This document shows, piece by piece, positions 53,629 to 64,000 of a DNA stretch of 64,000 bases. The DNA lies in contig NC_091882.1 in NCBI RefSeq assembly GCF_019399895.1, positions 4,278,001 through 4,342,000 of the forward strand, given 5' to 3'. The notes beneath the pieces are model-generated. The model was not told where the DNA came from and searched no databases. It worked only from the letters and a program-made list of their open reading frames with translations. Made by a program: the position numbers and the translations under genes. Positions within the stretch are counted from its first letter, which is position 1, and every line of letters begins with the position of its first letter. The DNA is from Cardiocondyla obscurior (Eukaryota > Arthropoda > Insecta > Hymenoptera > Formicidae).

Positions 53629-54105
53629 GTACTGCATACTGCGTACATGTGTACTGTATACTGCGTACATGTGTACTGTATACATTAACGCAATCTATAA
53701 TACATTTGATACATCTGTAATACATATATAATTATAGAGGTGTGCGATAATGACCCCATGGTTAGGTGTTGGTCGAGTCTGGCACGAGATATCGCTTGTC
53801 ATTGTACGGACTCATAGCGATCTTTGTTTCGGATACGGTGTGTGGCGGCCCAGTAAGGCCGTCACAAAGAGTAACGCGCCAAGAGGAAGGCAACGCGGTA
53901 TACAGAAAACGCAACCCGTCATACAGCTATGTACGCCGCGATAACAAGACGGAAGATTAACGATAATAACAACCACTAGGAGCCGCAGATAAATAACTAA
54001 CAACCCGCGAGTAAAAAAAGACAAAAGCGAAAATAAAAAGGCCAGGATCGACAAGAGCGATACGAAAAAAGCGAATTCGTCTCTTTTTGTAAAAGTACGC
54101 TCTTA
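53629..54105. other. Microsatellite remnant and spacer
   Basis: 53629-53700 continues the tactgcatac-type microsatellite. The remainder up to the next frame has no supported gene. Confidence 0.45.
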
Positions 54106-54165
54106 GTGCGAGATAAAACGCACATTAGCGGAAGCCACGTAAAAAGAATAGAGTTCCAGAAACGG

Positions 54166-54747
54166 ATGCCGCCAAAACGAACGCGGAGAGGCCGGCGACT
54201 ACCAAAAACACCAAAGTACGTCCCGCCGAGTCCCGACGACAACGATAAACCGGACGAGAGGGACGAAAACAATAATTTACCGCGGATCCGCGAGGAAGTG
54301 ATATTCCTGCCGGGGACTCCAGGAATATTAAAAGGCGTTACGACGAGACCAGCACCGTCACCGAGGCCCAAACACGTAACTGGCTTCGTACTACGGCCGT
54401 GGATCCTCCACGAGATCGAGCTAAAGCCACCGCAATTAATGCGGCCACCAAAAATATTCCTGAGAGGCCCGCACGACCAACGCATCTGGAGGGATACCTC
54501 GCTGAGCTGGCCAAAACCGTCGCCCAAGCTAATAACCGGCATAGGAGAAAACGCGGCGACACAGACGGAGAAGCATCTCTTTGACCATGCGTCAATTACA
54601 AACGAAAAAGGGGTGCAGACCGACCCTTGGGCTACCACGTCGGAGGACGAGATCGAAGAGCCGATTAAATACCCCGGCGACGAAAAGTGGGGCCCGATAA
54701 TCGTCACAATTATCGCGCCGCACATCACATATCGCCAGAGGCTTTAA
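54166..54747 (+). CDS. Proline-rich basic protein with TQT motif
   Basis: 193 residues from ATG 54166 (MPPKRTRRGRRLPKTPKYV); the frame is also open upstream to about 54106. Basic start, acidic stretch, several proline-rich segments, and near the C-terminus ATQTEKH and GVQTDPW, reminiscent of the two TQT(D) motifs in the small protein at 38905-39147. Ends IIVTIIAPHITYR. Family not recognised. It lies between the insert and the polymerase gene and could be a Polinton accessory gene or part of another retroelement. The long antisense frame is a shadow. Confidence 0.4.
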   Translation: MPPKRTRRGRRLPKTPKYVPPSPDDNDKPDERDENNNLPRIREEVIFLPGTPGILKGVTTRPAPSPRPKHVTGFVLRPWILHEIELKPPQLMRPPKIFLRGPHDQRIWRDTSLSWPKPSPKLITGIGENAATQTEKHLFDHASITNEKGVQTDPWATTSEDEIEEPIKYPGDEKWGPIIVTIIAPHITYRQRL

Positions 54748-57487
54748 AACCGATTTTTGTACGGGCAAAGCCCGGCGCCGCAAAGCGCATAATTTAATAC
54801 TAAAAAAAATTTGTATATAGTGTACATAATAAACCACCGACTATCGTTAAAGAAAGGAATTTGTCGAAGATAATTTCAAGACCTCGCCAGCGAAACCTCC
54901 TCCTGAGCTCTGTAATCGAATAAGCGTCCACACGGTGTACACTTGATGCAATTTCGATCTTACGCACGATTAATCGCGAGTCATAGCGATCTCATTCTCG
55001 AGACACTTAACATAATCGTCGAACGTTATAGTTCGCGCCACGACTCCACTCTTTACATGTTTTGGTTTTTTAGTGTCACTTTTACCGTCCACCTTGATCG
55101 CGTACATTTTCGCTTTGAGTCCTTCAAACTCTGTAACAATCGCACCGTTGCACTCATCCTTCATTAAACCCGGTATTTTTTTGTTCGCGAGAGGCATACC
55201 GTACGCGTTATCAGGTGGATAGTCGCTCGTGTCGAACCGCGCGATATCACGCTTCATCATCTCGTATACATCGTCACACTGGACGCTGTACACGAGACTG
55301 TCCGTGTCGGTATACATGACGCTACATTTGTCTCCAAAAGTTGGTAACATGTACTCGTGATGAAACTCGTACAAGCACACCTTAGATATGTCGAGTATAG
55401 ACATACCAACGTATATTGGCTTAGCGAATTTCACCTCGAGTTTACGCAATTCCACAGCCACCAAATTTTCCGCGAATACACTTCTGCTGTGAAAATTAAG
55501 TTTGGCGATCATCGCTTCCACACCGTACCGACCGTCCCACTGCAAGAGCAATTGAACGTCGACGCGATTTCGTACGTTCTCCATCGTTTTACCGAACACC
55601 GCGTTGTTCATAAGTTTAAACAAATTTTTCTCGAAATCATTGGTCGCGCAAGTTCAATGTCGCGTGTTGAGCTCGATGTAATCGCGCAACAATACTGACT
55701 AAGTGAATCGCAGCGCGCGGTAAACCTTGGTGACGCAAAGACCGTGACGCGTGCACAGCTGCAGATTGCGATAGTGTATGACGTATCGCTTCTTATCGTA
55801 CAGCGTAGCCAAAAGTTTTTTATCATGTTTCGCCCCCGGTGGTTTCTCTCGTGTGGGACAAAACGGCAGATCGGAGTGCATGTCGTGCACGCTTGCAGGA
55901 TACTCGAGATCCACCTCAAGGATATAACCCGTGGGCGAGTCCACGGCGATCGCGTCTACGTCGAGGTTCGCGAGGTCGTTGTCGTCGACCCATTCGAAAT
56001 TTGCGTACGGTAACGGCTGACACATGGCCCATCCGTACAAGTTATTTACATCGTAATACACAATGTACGACGAAGGTTTCGACGAGTCGTACCCCGACCG
56101 CATGCATCTGTTATTAGCTCGCGCGTACTGTTGGAGCATTGACTTAGACCGCCGCGTATACCGCGTTCGACGAACATCACCATATCGATGTCAGTCAACA
56201 GTTCGAAATTAATACGCGTAAGCTTGAACATCGCGTCCCACGTGAAACCGGGCAAGGTGTAGTAGTGCGCGGGTCCGTAACTCTCAACGCATCTATCGCG
56301 AAAATTTTCAAATACGTCGACCAATAACAGTACATCGATTTTGAGGTACAAATCGCTGTACTCGCCTAGAGTTTGAATAGAGAATTGCTGCCATACGGTC
56401 TCGGCGTGCGCGTAATCTGTCTCACTCACCGTGTCACTAGTCAGCGAGCTGAAGAACGATTCGCGCGACGGTAGGCTCGACTCATCCAATCTTTCGACGC
56501 TGTCGACGTACTTGTACGGAAATATACCTTTTCGTGTCAAGAGATCAAAATTTTCCTCTAAAATTTTTGCAAATTCACCGCGCAAGATTCGCATTTTATC
56601 CTTAATGAGTAAAGACGATAATTTGTCAAGGCTAGCGTTCAAAAATTTGTACGAATCTATGAAGCGCAATTTTATCGCAGTTCGCTAGTCCTGTCCCTTA
56701 GCTGTATCGTTTACGTGTTTTGTAAAAGAGATGTATTTCTCCTTCGTTATCGGCAACAAATCGACTTTACCCTCATACGCCGTGGTGATTTTTTTTATGA
56801 CAAAGTGTGCGTCGTAGCCTGACAAATTATGAAACACGACGGGGATGTAACGCGTGTCGCGGTATTGCAAGTTACATTTTGAGTGCGCGGGACCTCTATA
56901 CCGAGCGGTCATATGGCAATGATCGCGCACACGCTTTTCGTCCACCGCAAACGGACTTTCACACACGTGGCATACTGTCGTGTTCTCATGCTCCTCGCGC
57001 TGCGCATTCGACAAAGTCTCCATCGGGACGGTTTTCAATATTATAGTTTTTACGCGATGAGCCAGTTTCACTAACTGCTCAACGAACCACTCGATGCAAT
57101 CGAGTCCGCGATAATATTCATATCTTGACAGCGACTTGTCGAACGAGCATCGCACGTAGTATCCCACGCTGAATACTTCATGACGTTGGTAGTTAAACGT
57201 CGTTTGCTCCGGCGACGATGGTGGATCGATCTTTCGCAGCACGCACTCCAGATCGGCGTATACGATGACGGTACGCGCTCCTTGTTGTCGTGGTTGGAAA
57301 AGCTGAGCCATTTGTCGTCCTCGTTACGTAGTCGTATAGCGCAGTTGTTTAAAGTTCCACAATCCACGATATAAACCTTAAATTTCTCGCTCGAACTGAA
57401 GTAATGAAGACACCTAAAATAAAATATTTTTTAAATAATATATTTAAAAAGAAAAAAAATCAATAAAATATTCAAAACTATACGTAC

Positions 57488-57951
57488 TGTTCCGAAAGAA
57501 AATAAGGTATAAAACATGCGCTATTTACGATTACGAACAAAAAATTATATTTACACTCCCAGTTTTTACAATATGTACAAACTTGCAATTAGCCGGCACA
57601 GCTAACGCGAAGCGATCCGTCGGGTTGAAATCGCGTCCTTCGCTTATATCGCCGAAGCACTCGGATCGGTTTTTCGTTCGCACAACGCACGCTTTCTTAC
57701 GACTGCTCGGCGGATTCTCTGGATCCTAGAAAACGCTCTCCGACTCCAGGAATCCGCCGACCTTTTCCGCGAAAACACACAGCTCGAACGACTCGTGTTG
57801 CCAAAACAGAGCCGTTACCAAGCCGAAAATAGCCGCCAGAACAAAGAAAGACCCGTAATAATACTACAAAAAAACGAAAACACGTCGCGGGGCCGGTCGG
57901 CCGCTCGCGGTCGGCCCAGCCACGCGGAGCCGAGATGATCGATCGCGAACA
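57488..57951 (-). repeat. 3' LTR of the young BEL element
   Basis: TGTTCCGAAAG...GATCGCGAACA on the plus strand. Differs from the other LTR at about three sites (for example acatgcgc versus acacgcgc, and ggatccta versus ggattcta). A purine-rich tract (gaggcgggcggga on the minus strand) abuts its inner edge. Confidence 0.95.
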
Positions 57952-58077
57952 TCCCGCCCGCCTCGGCAGATAATGCCGACGACCCGCTCCCCGACGGAAA
58001 CGAACTGCATAGCGCAGATGCCCTCAATCAGTGCCCCCCTCCCCAGCCAGCGGCTTGTCCAAACGAAGGGGACCGGC

Positions 58078-61000
58078 CTAAACCTCGCCGCAGGGAAGCG
58101 GAACGAGCTTCACGACCGGACGCGTGAACGACGAGGCCGCGGTACGGACGGTCACCACGCGCACCTGCCCATCGGGACCCGGATGCACCGCCGTGATCCG
58201 AGCCAACGGCCACCGAGTGGGGGGCAAGTTCTTGCCGCGTATGAGGCACATATCGCCGACGCGAACGTTATTCACAACCTGCTGCCACTTCGGTCTTGCA
58301 ATCATGGCATGCAGCACCTCCGAGGACCACCTCCGCCAAAAGTGATCGCGCATCCTCTCCACCAGCCGCCACCGAGACAGACGGCCCACCGCCACGTCGC
58401 ACAAGGACACCTCGGGAACCGCATGCAGTGCCGACCCAATTAAAAAATGTCCCGGAGTCAGGGCCTCCAAGTCGTCAGGGTCGTCAGACAAGGCGGTCAA
58501 GGGGCGAGAATTGAGGCACGCCTCCATCTGAGCGAGCAGGGTCGAGAGCTCCTCGAAGGTGAGCTTAGCATCGCCTACCACGCGACGAAGGTGATGCTTC
58601 GTCGACCTCACCGCGGCCTCCCACAGCCCTCCGAAATGAGGAGCGGAAGGGTGGTTAAAATTCCTCTTAACGCCGTCGCTCGCTAGCATATTCGCCCAAG
58701 AGCCCCCCGCCGATAACCCACGCAGGAAATCACGCAATTTGGCTTCCGCCCCCACGAACGTGGTGCCGCGGTCACTGTACAACGCCGCGCATAGCCCCCG
58801 CCGCGAGACAAACCGTCTGAACGCCGCCAGGAACGCGTCCGAGGTGTAGTCCGACACCGCCTCCAGATGAACCGCGCGCGTCGCCAGGCAGACAAAAATT
58901 GCCAAGAAGCCCTTCCGGGATTGATGCCCCCGGCCCCGCGACGACCGCACAAAAACGGGGCCAGCGTAGTCCACGCCGGAATGCAGGAAGGGGCGCGACG
59001 GCGTCACCCGCGCTCGCGGAAGATCGCCCATGAGGGGGGCGGGGCGCTCCGCCCGCCATCTCGCACAACGCACGCACGCATGTATAAGTCGCTTAACGGC
59101 CGCGCGGCCGCAGAGAATCCAATACCGCTGCCTAAGAACCGCCAAGGTTAGCTGGACTCCCCTGTGCATCGTTCGCAGGTGACAGGCCTCCACGATCAAG
59201 CGAGTCCAATGGGAGTCCCGGGGCAGGATAGCCGGATGCCTCTGATCCAAGGGGAGCAAGAAATGGCGCAGCCGCCCACCGACCCGGAGTACCCCCTGCT
59301 CGTCCAGCACAGGAGTCAATCGGAGAAGGCCGCTGCGTCTCGGCAGCGGGCGGCCCATCCTAACAGCCGTCGTCTCCTCAGGGAACCACCGCGCCTGCAC
59401 CTCGCCTGTCCACCACGTCTCGGCCTCCTCGAGTTCGAGCGGAGTAAGGGCTCCTGCAACACGGACCCCCTTCCCCCCCGCAGCCCGCCGCCATCGCCGG
59501 CAACGAGCCGTGAAGCGGATCAACTCGCGTAAGCGAGAGAACCGCAGCAAGAGGGGGCTCTCCTCCACCTCGGCCGAGGCCACCAGCACCACCGCGCGAC
59601 TCTCCCGTGCAGCCTCCCCGTCATCTTCCTCGGTCATCTCTACGCCCCCCGGAAACTCCCCTCGGCTCAACCAGGAAGGGCCCGTCCACCACAAGGGATG
59701 ACCAACCAGTTCGCGGGGCGAGAGTCCGCGGGACGCACAGTCCGCAGGGTTGTCTCGACCCGCCACGTGACGCCAATGAGACCCCGGCAGCACGCTCTGG
59801 ATCTCCGCCACTCGATTTGCCACGTAGGTGGTCCACTTGGCCGGGTGGCCCTGAATCCAGGCCAAGGTAACAGTTGAGTCCGACCAAAGATAAACTGAGC
59901 TGCGGGCGCAGTCCAGTAAGGCTCGGAAATGTTCCGCGATCTGCGCAAGAAGCGAAGCGGCGCATAACTCCAAGCGCGGAAGAGAGACTCTACGCAGCGG
60001 GGCAACCCGCGTCTTGGCGCCCAGCAGCGTTACATCCCATGACGACGAATCTCGTCCACCTCCGCGCACGCACGCATACACCACGGCGGCGTATGCCCTC
60101 TCCGACGCGTCACAAAAGCCGTGGAGCTCCAGGGAGGTCCCCGAAGAGCGAGTCCGCAGCCAGCGCGGCAACTCAAGGTCCGCCAAGCTCGGCAAGTCCG
60201 AGCGAAATCGCCGCCATGCCACGTCATCCTCGCGACTCAGTGGTTGATCCCAATCTGCACTCTGGAGCCACAAGGATTGCATCACAAGCTTGGCCCGCAC
60301 GACCACCGGAGCGAGCCACCCCAGAGGATCGTAGAAGCGCGCGGTCTCGGACAGCACGCGCCGCTTCGTGGGCGGAAGATCTTCCATCGCAGGCAGCCGA
60401 AACCGGAAGGAGTCCCGTCCCGGGTGCCACCCGACACCCAAGGCAGTGAGAGCCTCCTCAGGATGCCATTCCACCGGCTCCCGCACGCAATGCTCCGCAG
60501 GGACCGCCGCCAGGACCCGGCCGTCACTAGCCGCCCATTTGCGGAGAGGAAACCCGCCCGCCGTGCAGATTCCTCGCAGCTGCTCCACCCTCTGCCGCGC
60601 CACCGACAGGTCGTCAGCACCAGTTAAGACGTCGTCCACGTAGGTTTCCCTTGCGAGCGCCTCCGCCCCCAAGGGGAACCGAGCCTCCTCGTCCACGGCC
60701 AGCTGTCGCATCGCTCGAATGGCCAGGAAGGGCGCGCACGCAAGACCGTACGTAACCGTGTTGAGACGGAACTCCCGCACGACGTCCCCGCGCTCAGCCC
60801 GCCACAGGATCCGCTGCAAATCGCGATCGTCCTCGTGCACCAGAATCTGCCGGTACATTTTTGCTACGTCCGCGGTAATGGCAAAACGGTGCACTCGCCA
60901 GCGCGTCAGCACATCCGCAAGCGCCGGCAGCAGATTCGGCCCGCAACGAAATGCATCGTTCAGCGATCGTCCATCGCCGAACCTCGCCGAGCCGTTAAAC

Positions 61001-63276
61001 ACAACCCGGATCTTCACTCGATCGCCCGCGCCCTTGAGGACTCCGTGATGCGGCAGATAGCACCGCCGATCATCGCCTCGCGAAGGGCTCGTGGGTACCG
61101 GAGACATGTGACCGAGCTCGAGGTACTCGCGCATAAACTCATCGTACAACGCGCGAAGTCGAGAGTTTCCCTCCAAGCGACGCTCCACACCAGCAAATGT
61201 ACGCCGCGCAACGAAGAGAGAGTCGCGGAAACCGAGCACCGGCTCGCGAAGCGGCAGCCGCACAACGTACCGCCCGTCGGCAGTCCGGGAATGAGTGCGC
61301 GCGAAGTGGTCCTCGCACTCGCGCTCCTCCAGCGACATCGGCGTCGTCACCTTCAGCGGCTCCTCCTGTCGCCAAAATTCGCGGACCAACGCCCCCAGCT
61401 CCTCGTCCGCCGTACACGTCATGACCGTCGCCCCTGGTCCATCACGAGATCCGCCAACGGCACCGCACAAGATCCATCCCAGCGACGTATTCTGCGCGAT
61501 CGGCATCCTCGGGCCTCCACGCAGCAGGCCCTCGCGCACAATGGTCGCGTACACGTCCGCGCCGAGCAAAACCTCGACGGCGCGGCTCGCGCTTAAGTCC
61601 GGATCCGCCAATTTCAGCCCGCGCACATGCGGCCATCCTCCCGTCGCCGACGTCACGCGGCCTCCGAAACTCGTCACTCGCGGCAAGATCAAGGCCGAGA
61701 TCCTCAGAGACTCCGAGGGCGCGAAGTACGGCGCGATCTCCACCGACAGCCGACCGCGGGCAGCCCCCGTCCGCTGGCCGCCGATCCCGAAGACGACGGT
61801 CGTTACCGCCGCGCGCGGGAGCCCCAGTCGCTGCGCCAGGGACTCCGAGACAATGGAGACCTCCGATCCCGCGTCAATCAGCGCGCGCGTCTCGACAGGG
61901 TCGCCGCAAACGTCCCTGGCCACGATCCTCGCCGTGGCCAACAGCACCGACGAGCCCCCCCCGCACGCGTGACTCCGCACGTGCAGTGCAGCTGCAGAAC
62001 CGCTGCCACTTGCCGTCTCCGCCGCAACCGCCTCGTGGATGGACGAATGATGTCTCCGCCCGCACACCGCACAAGCCTTCTTCGACGGACACGCAGTCAC
62101 CCGATGCTGGCCAAAGCAATTGAGGCACAGATCGTGAGTCCGCGCCAATTCTCGTCTCTCCGCCGGCGTCCTCCTCTGGAAATCCTTGCATGAAAGGATG
62201 TAGTGCTGGCCCTGACAAAGTGAGCAGCGGCTCGGACGAGGGTGTTCGCACACCAGATGCGAGCGCGCCGCGCGCGCGCCCGTACCTCCGCTTCTCGTGG
62301 ACGCTCCCGCCTTCCCGTCCGCACGCTGCAAGGCGTCGAGAGCCCGGAGGCGCACCTCGATAAAATCCCGGAGCTCCTGGTAGACCGGCGGTTCCGTGGA
62401 CTTTCCCACCACAGTCTCCCACTCACGGCGTGAGACCGGATCCAGGGCCTCGATGATTACGTGCACGAAGAGATCGCACGTCTCGATCGGCCTTCCGATT
62501 CCCTCCAGGGCGCCCACCGTCTGCAGCATGCAATGGTATAAACGCCGAAGGTCGACCGCCGATTCCGACTTCATCTTAGGCAGAGCCAGCAAGGCGGAGA
62601 ACACCGCGCGCAGCAGCAGTCTGTTATTGGCGTAATTGTCAGCCAACAAATTCCACACGCGTTGAAAGTTGCCGCCAGTGGTTGGAATGTTACGCACCAG
62701 CTGCTCCGCTTCCCCTTTCAGGCACCCCCGCAAGTAGTGGAGTTTGTCTACGTCCGACAGCGACGAATCCCGCGCGATAATCGCCTCGAACCTGTCTCGA
62801 AAGGACGGCCACTCTTCAAACAGCCCGCTGAACGACGGCAACTCCAGCTGCGGGAGTTTCCGCCTGGGCATCGCCTCCTGACTCTGAGGAGAGCCCACCT
62901 TCTTGTCCGCCTCCTTCCCGAGCTCTCCCCGCGCTTCCAGTAAGGCGCCTCGTTGGTCAACGTACGCCTGCTCGACCAGGCCGAAGAAATCGCCCTGAGT
63001 ATAGTCGCACTCGGCCATGCTCGGCCAATGGTCGTTTCGCAAGGTCTCGTGAGCGATCTCAAATTTTGACCAGTAATTATCGAGCAGCCGTAGCTTGCTG
63101 TCGATCACTCCCACCGTCAGCTTGCTCGCACCCATCTTCCGTAGGTTCTCCACAGTGCGAGCGATTCTGCCATGCATTTCCTGCTGGCCTCGCAGCAATG
63201 CCTCCAGCTCAGGGCTCACCGACATCTTCGGTTTACCCGGAGTGCGAGTCTCTGTCGCGCCTTCTCCGGAAGCCAT
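58078..63276 (-). CDS. gag-pol: BEL/Pao Gag-Pol polyprotein, intact
   Basis: 1,732 residues from ATG 63276 (MASGEGATE); the frame upstream of that Met lies in the leader and LTR. Domains in order: DUF1759 gag (LPSFSGLFEEWPSFRDRF near 130), zinc knuckles (CLNCFGQHRVTAC, CAVCGRRHH; about 382-412), aspartic protease LIDAGSE (about 465), reverse transcriptase YVDDVLTG (about 879), RNase H region, H2C2 integrase zinc domain (CHLRTMHRG...CVRCARW; about 1365-1410), integrase core (HSGVDYAG, YSDRGTTF, HFGGLWEAAV) and the C-terminal domain with TPGHFLIGS. All catalytic residues are present. GC-rich codon use unlike the other BEL copy. Confidence 0.95.
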   Translation of the reverse strand: MASGEGATETRTPGKPKMSVSPELEALLRGQQEMHGRIARTVENLRKMGASKLTVGVIDSKLRLLDNYWSKFEIAHETLRNDHWPSMAECDYTQGDFFGLVEQAYVDQRGALLEARGELGKEADKKVGSPQSQEAMPRRKLPQLELPSFSGLFEEWPSFRDRFEAIIARDSSLSDVDKLHYLRGCLKGEAEQLVRNIPTTGGNFQRVWNLLADNYANNRLLLRAVFSALLALPKMKSESAVDLRRLYHCMLQTVGALEGIGRPIETCDLFVHVIIEALDPVSRREWETVVGKSTEPPVYQELRDFIEVRLRALDALQRADGKAGASTRSGGTGARAARSHLVCEHPRPSRCSLCQGQHYILSCKDFQRRTPAERRELARTHDLCLNCFGQHRVTACPSKKACAVCGRRHHSSIHEAVAAETASGSGSAAALHVRSHACGGGSSVLLATARIVARDVCGDPVETRALIDAGSEVSIVSESLAQRLGLPRAAVTTVVFGIGGQRTGAARGRLSVEIAPYFAPSESLRISALILPRVTSFGGRVTSATGGWPHVRGLKLADPDLSASRAVEVLLGADVYATIVREGLLRGGPRMPIAQNTSLGWILCGAVGGSRDGPGATVMTCTADEELGALVREFWRQEEPLKVTTPMSLEERECEDHFARTHSRTADGRYVVRLPLREPVLGFRDSLFVARRTFAGVERRLEGNSRLRALYDEFMREYLELGHMSPVPTSPSRGDDRRCYLPHHGVLKGAGDRVKIRVVFNGSARFGDGRSLNDAFRCGPNLLPALADVLTRWRVHRFAITADVAKMYRQILVHEDDRDLQRILWRAERGDVVREFRLNTVTYGLACAPFLAIRAMRQLAVDEEARFPLGAEALARETYVDDVLTGADDLSVARQRVEQLRGICTAGGFPLRKWAASDGRVLAAVPAEHCVREPVEWHPEEALTALGVGWHPGRDSFRFRLPAMEDLPPTKRRVLSETARFYDPLGWLAPVVVRAKLVMQSLWLQSADWDQPLSREDDVAWRRFRSDLPSLADLELPRWLRTRSSGTSLELHGFCDASERAYAAVVYACVRGGGRDSSSWDVTLLGAKTRVAPLRRVSLPRLELCAASLLAQIAEHFRALLDCARSSVYLWSDSTVTLAWIQGHPAKWTTYVANRVAEIQSVLPGSHWRHVAGRDNPADCASRGLSPRELVGHPLWWTGPSWLSRGEFPGGVEMTEEDDGEAARESRAVVLVASAEVEESPLLLRFSRLRELIRFTARCRRWRRAAGGKGVRVAGALTPLELEEAETWWTGEVQARWFPEETTAVRMGRPLPRRSGLLRLTPVLDEQGVLRVGGRLRHFLLPLDQRHPAILPRDSHWTRLIVEACHLRTMHRGVQLTLAVLRQRYWILCGRAAVKRLIHACVRCARWRAERPAPLMGDLPRARVTPSRPFLHSGVDYAGPVFVRSSRGRGHQSRKGFLAIFVCLATRAVHLEAVSDYTSDAFLAAFRRFVSRRGLCAALYSDRGTTFVGAEAKLRDFLRGLSAGGSWANMLASDGVKRNFNHPSAPHFGGLWEAAVRSTKHHLRRVVGDAKLTFEELSTLLAQMEACLNSRPLTALSDDPDDLEALTPGHFLIGSALHAVPEVSLCDVAVGRLSRWRLVERMRDHFWRRWSSEVLHAMIARPKWQQVVNNVRVGDMCLIRGKNLPPTRWPLARITAVHPGPDGQVRVVTVRTAASSFTRPVVKLVPLPCGEV

Positions 63277-63330
63277 AGTTAAAGCAACGCGCACTGACCC
63301 GTTAAAAAATCCGGCTCGAAGGACCAAAAA

Positions 63331-63794
63331 TGTTCCGAAAGAAAATAAGGTATAAAACACGCGCTATTTACGATTACGAACAAAAAATTATATTTACACT
63401 CCCAGTTTTTACAATATGTACAAACTCGCAATTAGCCGGCACAGCTAACGCGAAGCGATCCGTCGGGTTGAAATCGCGTCCTTCGCTTATATCGCCGAAG
63501 CACTCGGATCGGTTTTTCGTTCGCACAACGCACGCTTTCTTACGACTGCTCGGCGGATTCTCTGGATTCTAGAAAACGCTCTCCGACTCCAGGAATCCGC
63601 CGACCTTTTCCGCGAAAACACACAGCTCGAACGACTCGTGTTGCCAAAACAGAGCCGTTACCAAGCCGAAAATAGCCGCCAGAACAAAGAAAGACCCGTA
63701 ATAATACTACAAAAAAACGAAAACACGTCGCGGGGCCGGTCGGCCGCTCGCGGTCGGCCCAGCCACGCGGAGCCGAGATGATCGATCGCGAACA
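63331..63794 (-). repeat. 5' LTR of the young BEL element
   Basis: 464 bp with TG...CA ends, followed inward by the tRNA-Tyr-type primer-binding site and then the gag ATG at 63276. Serves as promoter and leader. Confidence 0.95.
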
Positions 63795-64000
63795 CGTACC
63801 GATCACAAATGTATTTACGATGCTCGCGTCCGCTTAGTTGTGAGCTGACGAGGCGTGACAGATTACTGATACACGCAAAGTGTCCTACTTCCTGTTCATC
63901 GTTGTCGTCGTCGCGTTGTACGTACAATAAATTTACGTGTTTCTCTTTCTTCTCGTTAGTGAGGTGTACAGGTAGAACGTTAATTTTTTTTCCGCATCTC

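Larger units (their letters stand above)
57488..63794 (-). mobile_element. Full-length young BEL/Pao retrotransposon
   Basis: 6,307 bp, two 464-bp LTRs, one gag-pol ORF, and a perfect 5-bp target duplication CGTAC (57483-57487 and 63795-63799). The primer-binding site at 63310-63326 is the tRNA-Tyr type also seen in the truncated BEL element. LTRs differ at only about three positions, which means a recent insertion, and the ORF is open, so the element may still be competent. Confidence 0.95.
54930..64000 (-). pseudogene. Polinton protein-primed DNA polymerase B, decayed and split by BEL element
   Basis: Runs leftward from beyond the window edge. Exon with HVNLLYVQRD and ISNLSRLVSSQ ends at 63800; the next exon starts at 57414 (CLHYFSS) after an intron that now contains a 6.3-kb retrotransposon. 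Then: Exo I YADLE, a CHVCESPF...DHCH zinc/HNH-like insert, Exo II HNLSGYDAH, palm motif A YYDVNNLYGW, motif B KLMNNAVFGKT, motif C YTDTDSLVY. Breaks: frameshift near 57300, TAG 56685, frameshift near 56140, TAG 55699, TGA 54970. This enzyme would replicate the element DNA. Confidence 0.85.

Noticed and set aside
53997..54728. 243-codon minus-strand frame
   Set aside because: Antisense to the proline-rich TQT protein; Ser/Leu/Gly-rich with no family features. The plus frame has a more protein-like composition, though neither is proven.
58124..63355. Many 60-250 codon plus-strand frames opposite the young BEL element
   Set aside because: Shadows of a GC-rich gag-pol gene; Arg/Pro/Ser-rich with no domains.
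63279..63360. Start of the BEL polyprotein at 63360
   Set aside because: The 28 extra codons lie in the LTR and over the primer-binding site; the ATG at 63276 is the likely start.

Overview
This is eukaryotic DNA from an insect, most likely a hymenopteran and probably an ant. That is an inference from the transposon repertoire, the short spliceosomal introns and a chemoreceptor-like exon. No complete ordinary host gene is visible. The window is a dense nest of mobile elements and old viral DNA set in AT-rich, repeat-filled sequence.

Layout. 1-5.6 kb: GC-rich hairpin-rich sequence, then a 3'-truncated BEL/Pao retrotransposon on the minus strand with one LTR. 5.7-7.6 kb: fragment of an errantivirus-type envelope gene, a MITE-like palindrome and an unassigned ORF. 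8-10.3 kb: first copy of an unusual TGTTACG...CGTAACA element carrying its own spliced gene. 10.3-26 kb: AT-rich DNA with a candidate gustatory-receptor exon, several MITEs (two linked to a Tc1-type transposon, one piggyBac-like with TTAA target sites), a PIF1-helicase fragment beside a 70-bp satellite, an intron-containing mariner-superfamily transposase, and an array of covarying GC hairpins near 22.0-22.3 kb.

26-34 kb holds an AT-rich, decayed module of a Polinton/Maverick (adintovirus-like) element: major capsid, minor capsid, adenain-type protease and core protein, all on the minus strand, split by a complete 3.0-kb Tc1-type transposon with about 0.87-kb inverted repeats. 34.9-36.2 kb holds a second, partial copy of the TGTTACG element.

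36-64 kb holds a second, GC-rich and more complete Polinton. Its minus-strand structural genes lie in the same order as in the first copy (nuclease-like protein, major capsid, small protein, minor capsid, protease, core with a phospholipase A2 domain). A divergent plus-strand block follows (packaging ATPase, DUF8207 protein, chromodomain integrase), then a minus-strand protein-primed DNA polymerase B that runs out of the window. Three insertions interrupt it: a complete TGTTACG element inside the integrase (4-bp target duplication), a 4.9-kb AT-rich insert that looks like a nearly complete cDNA copy of an RNA-virus-like capsid segment, and a young full-length BEL/Pao element (near-identical LTRs, 5-bp target duplication) inside a small intron of the polymerase.

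The Polinton genes together would make a virus-like particle and the integration/replication machinery, but stops, frameshifts and insertions show both copies are inactive. The most unusual items are the self-contained TGTTACG element whose start codon is created by splicing, the covarying hairpin array, the capsid-like insert with LTR-like termini, the PLA2-core fusion in a Polinton, and the conserved nuclease-like protein next to the capsid gene.
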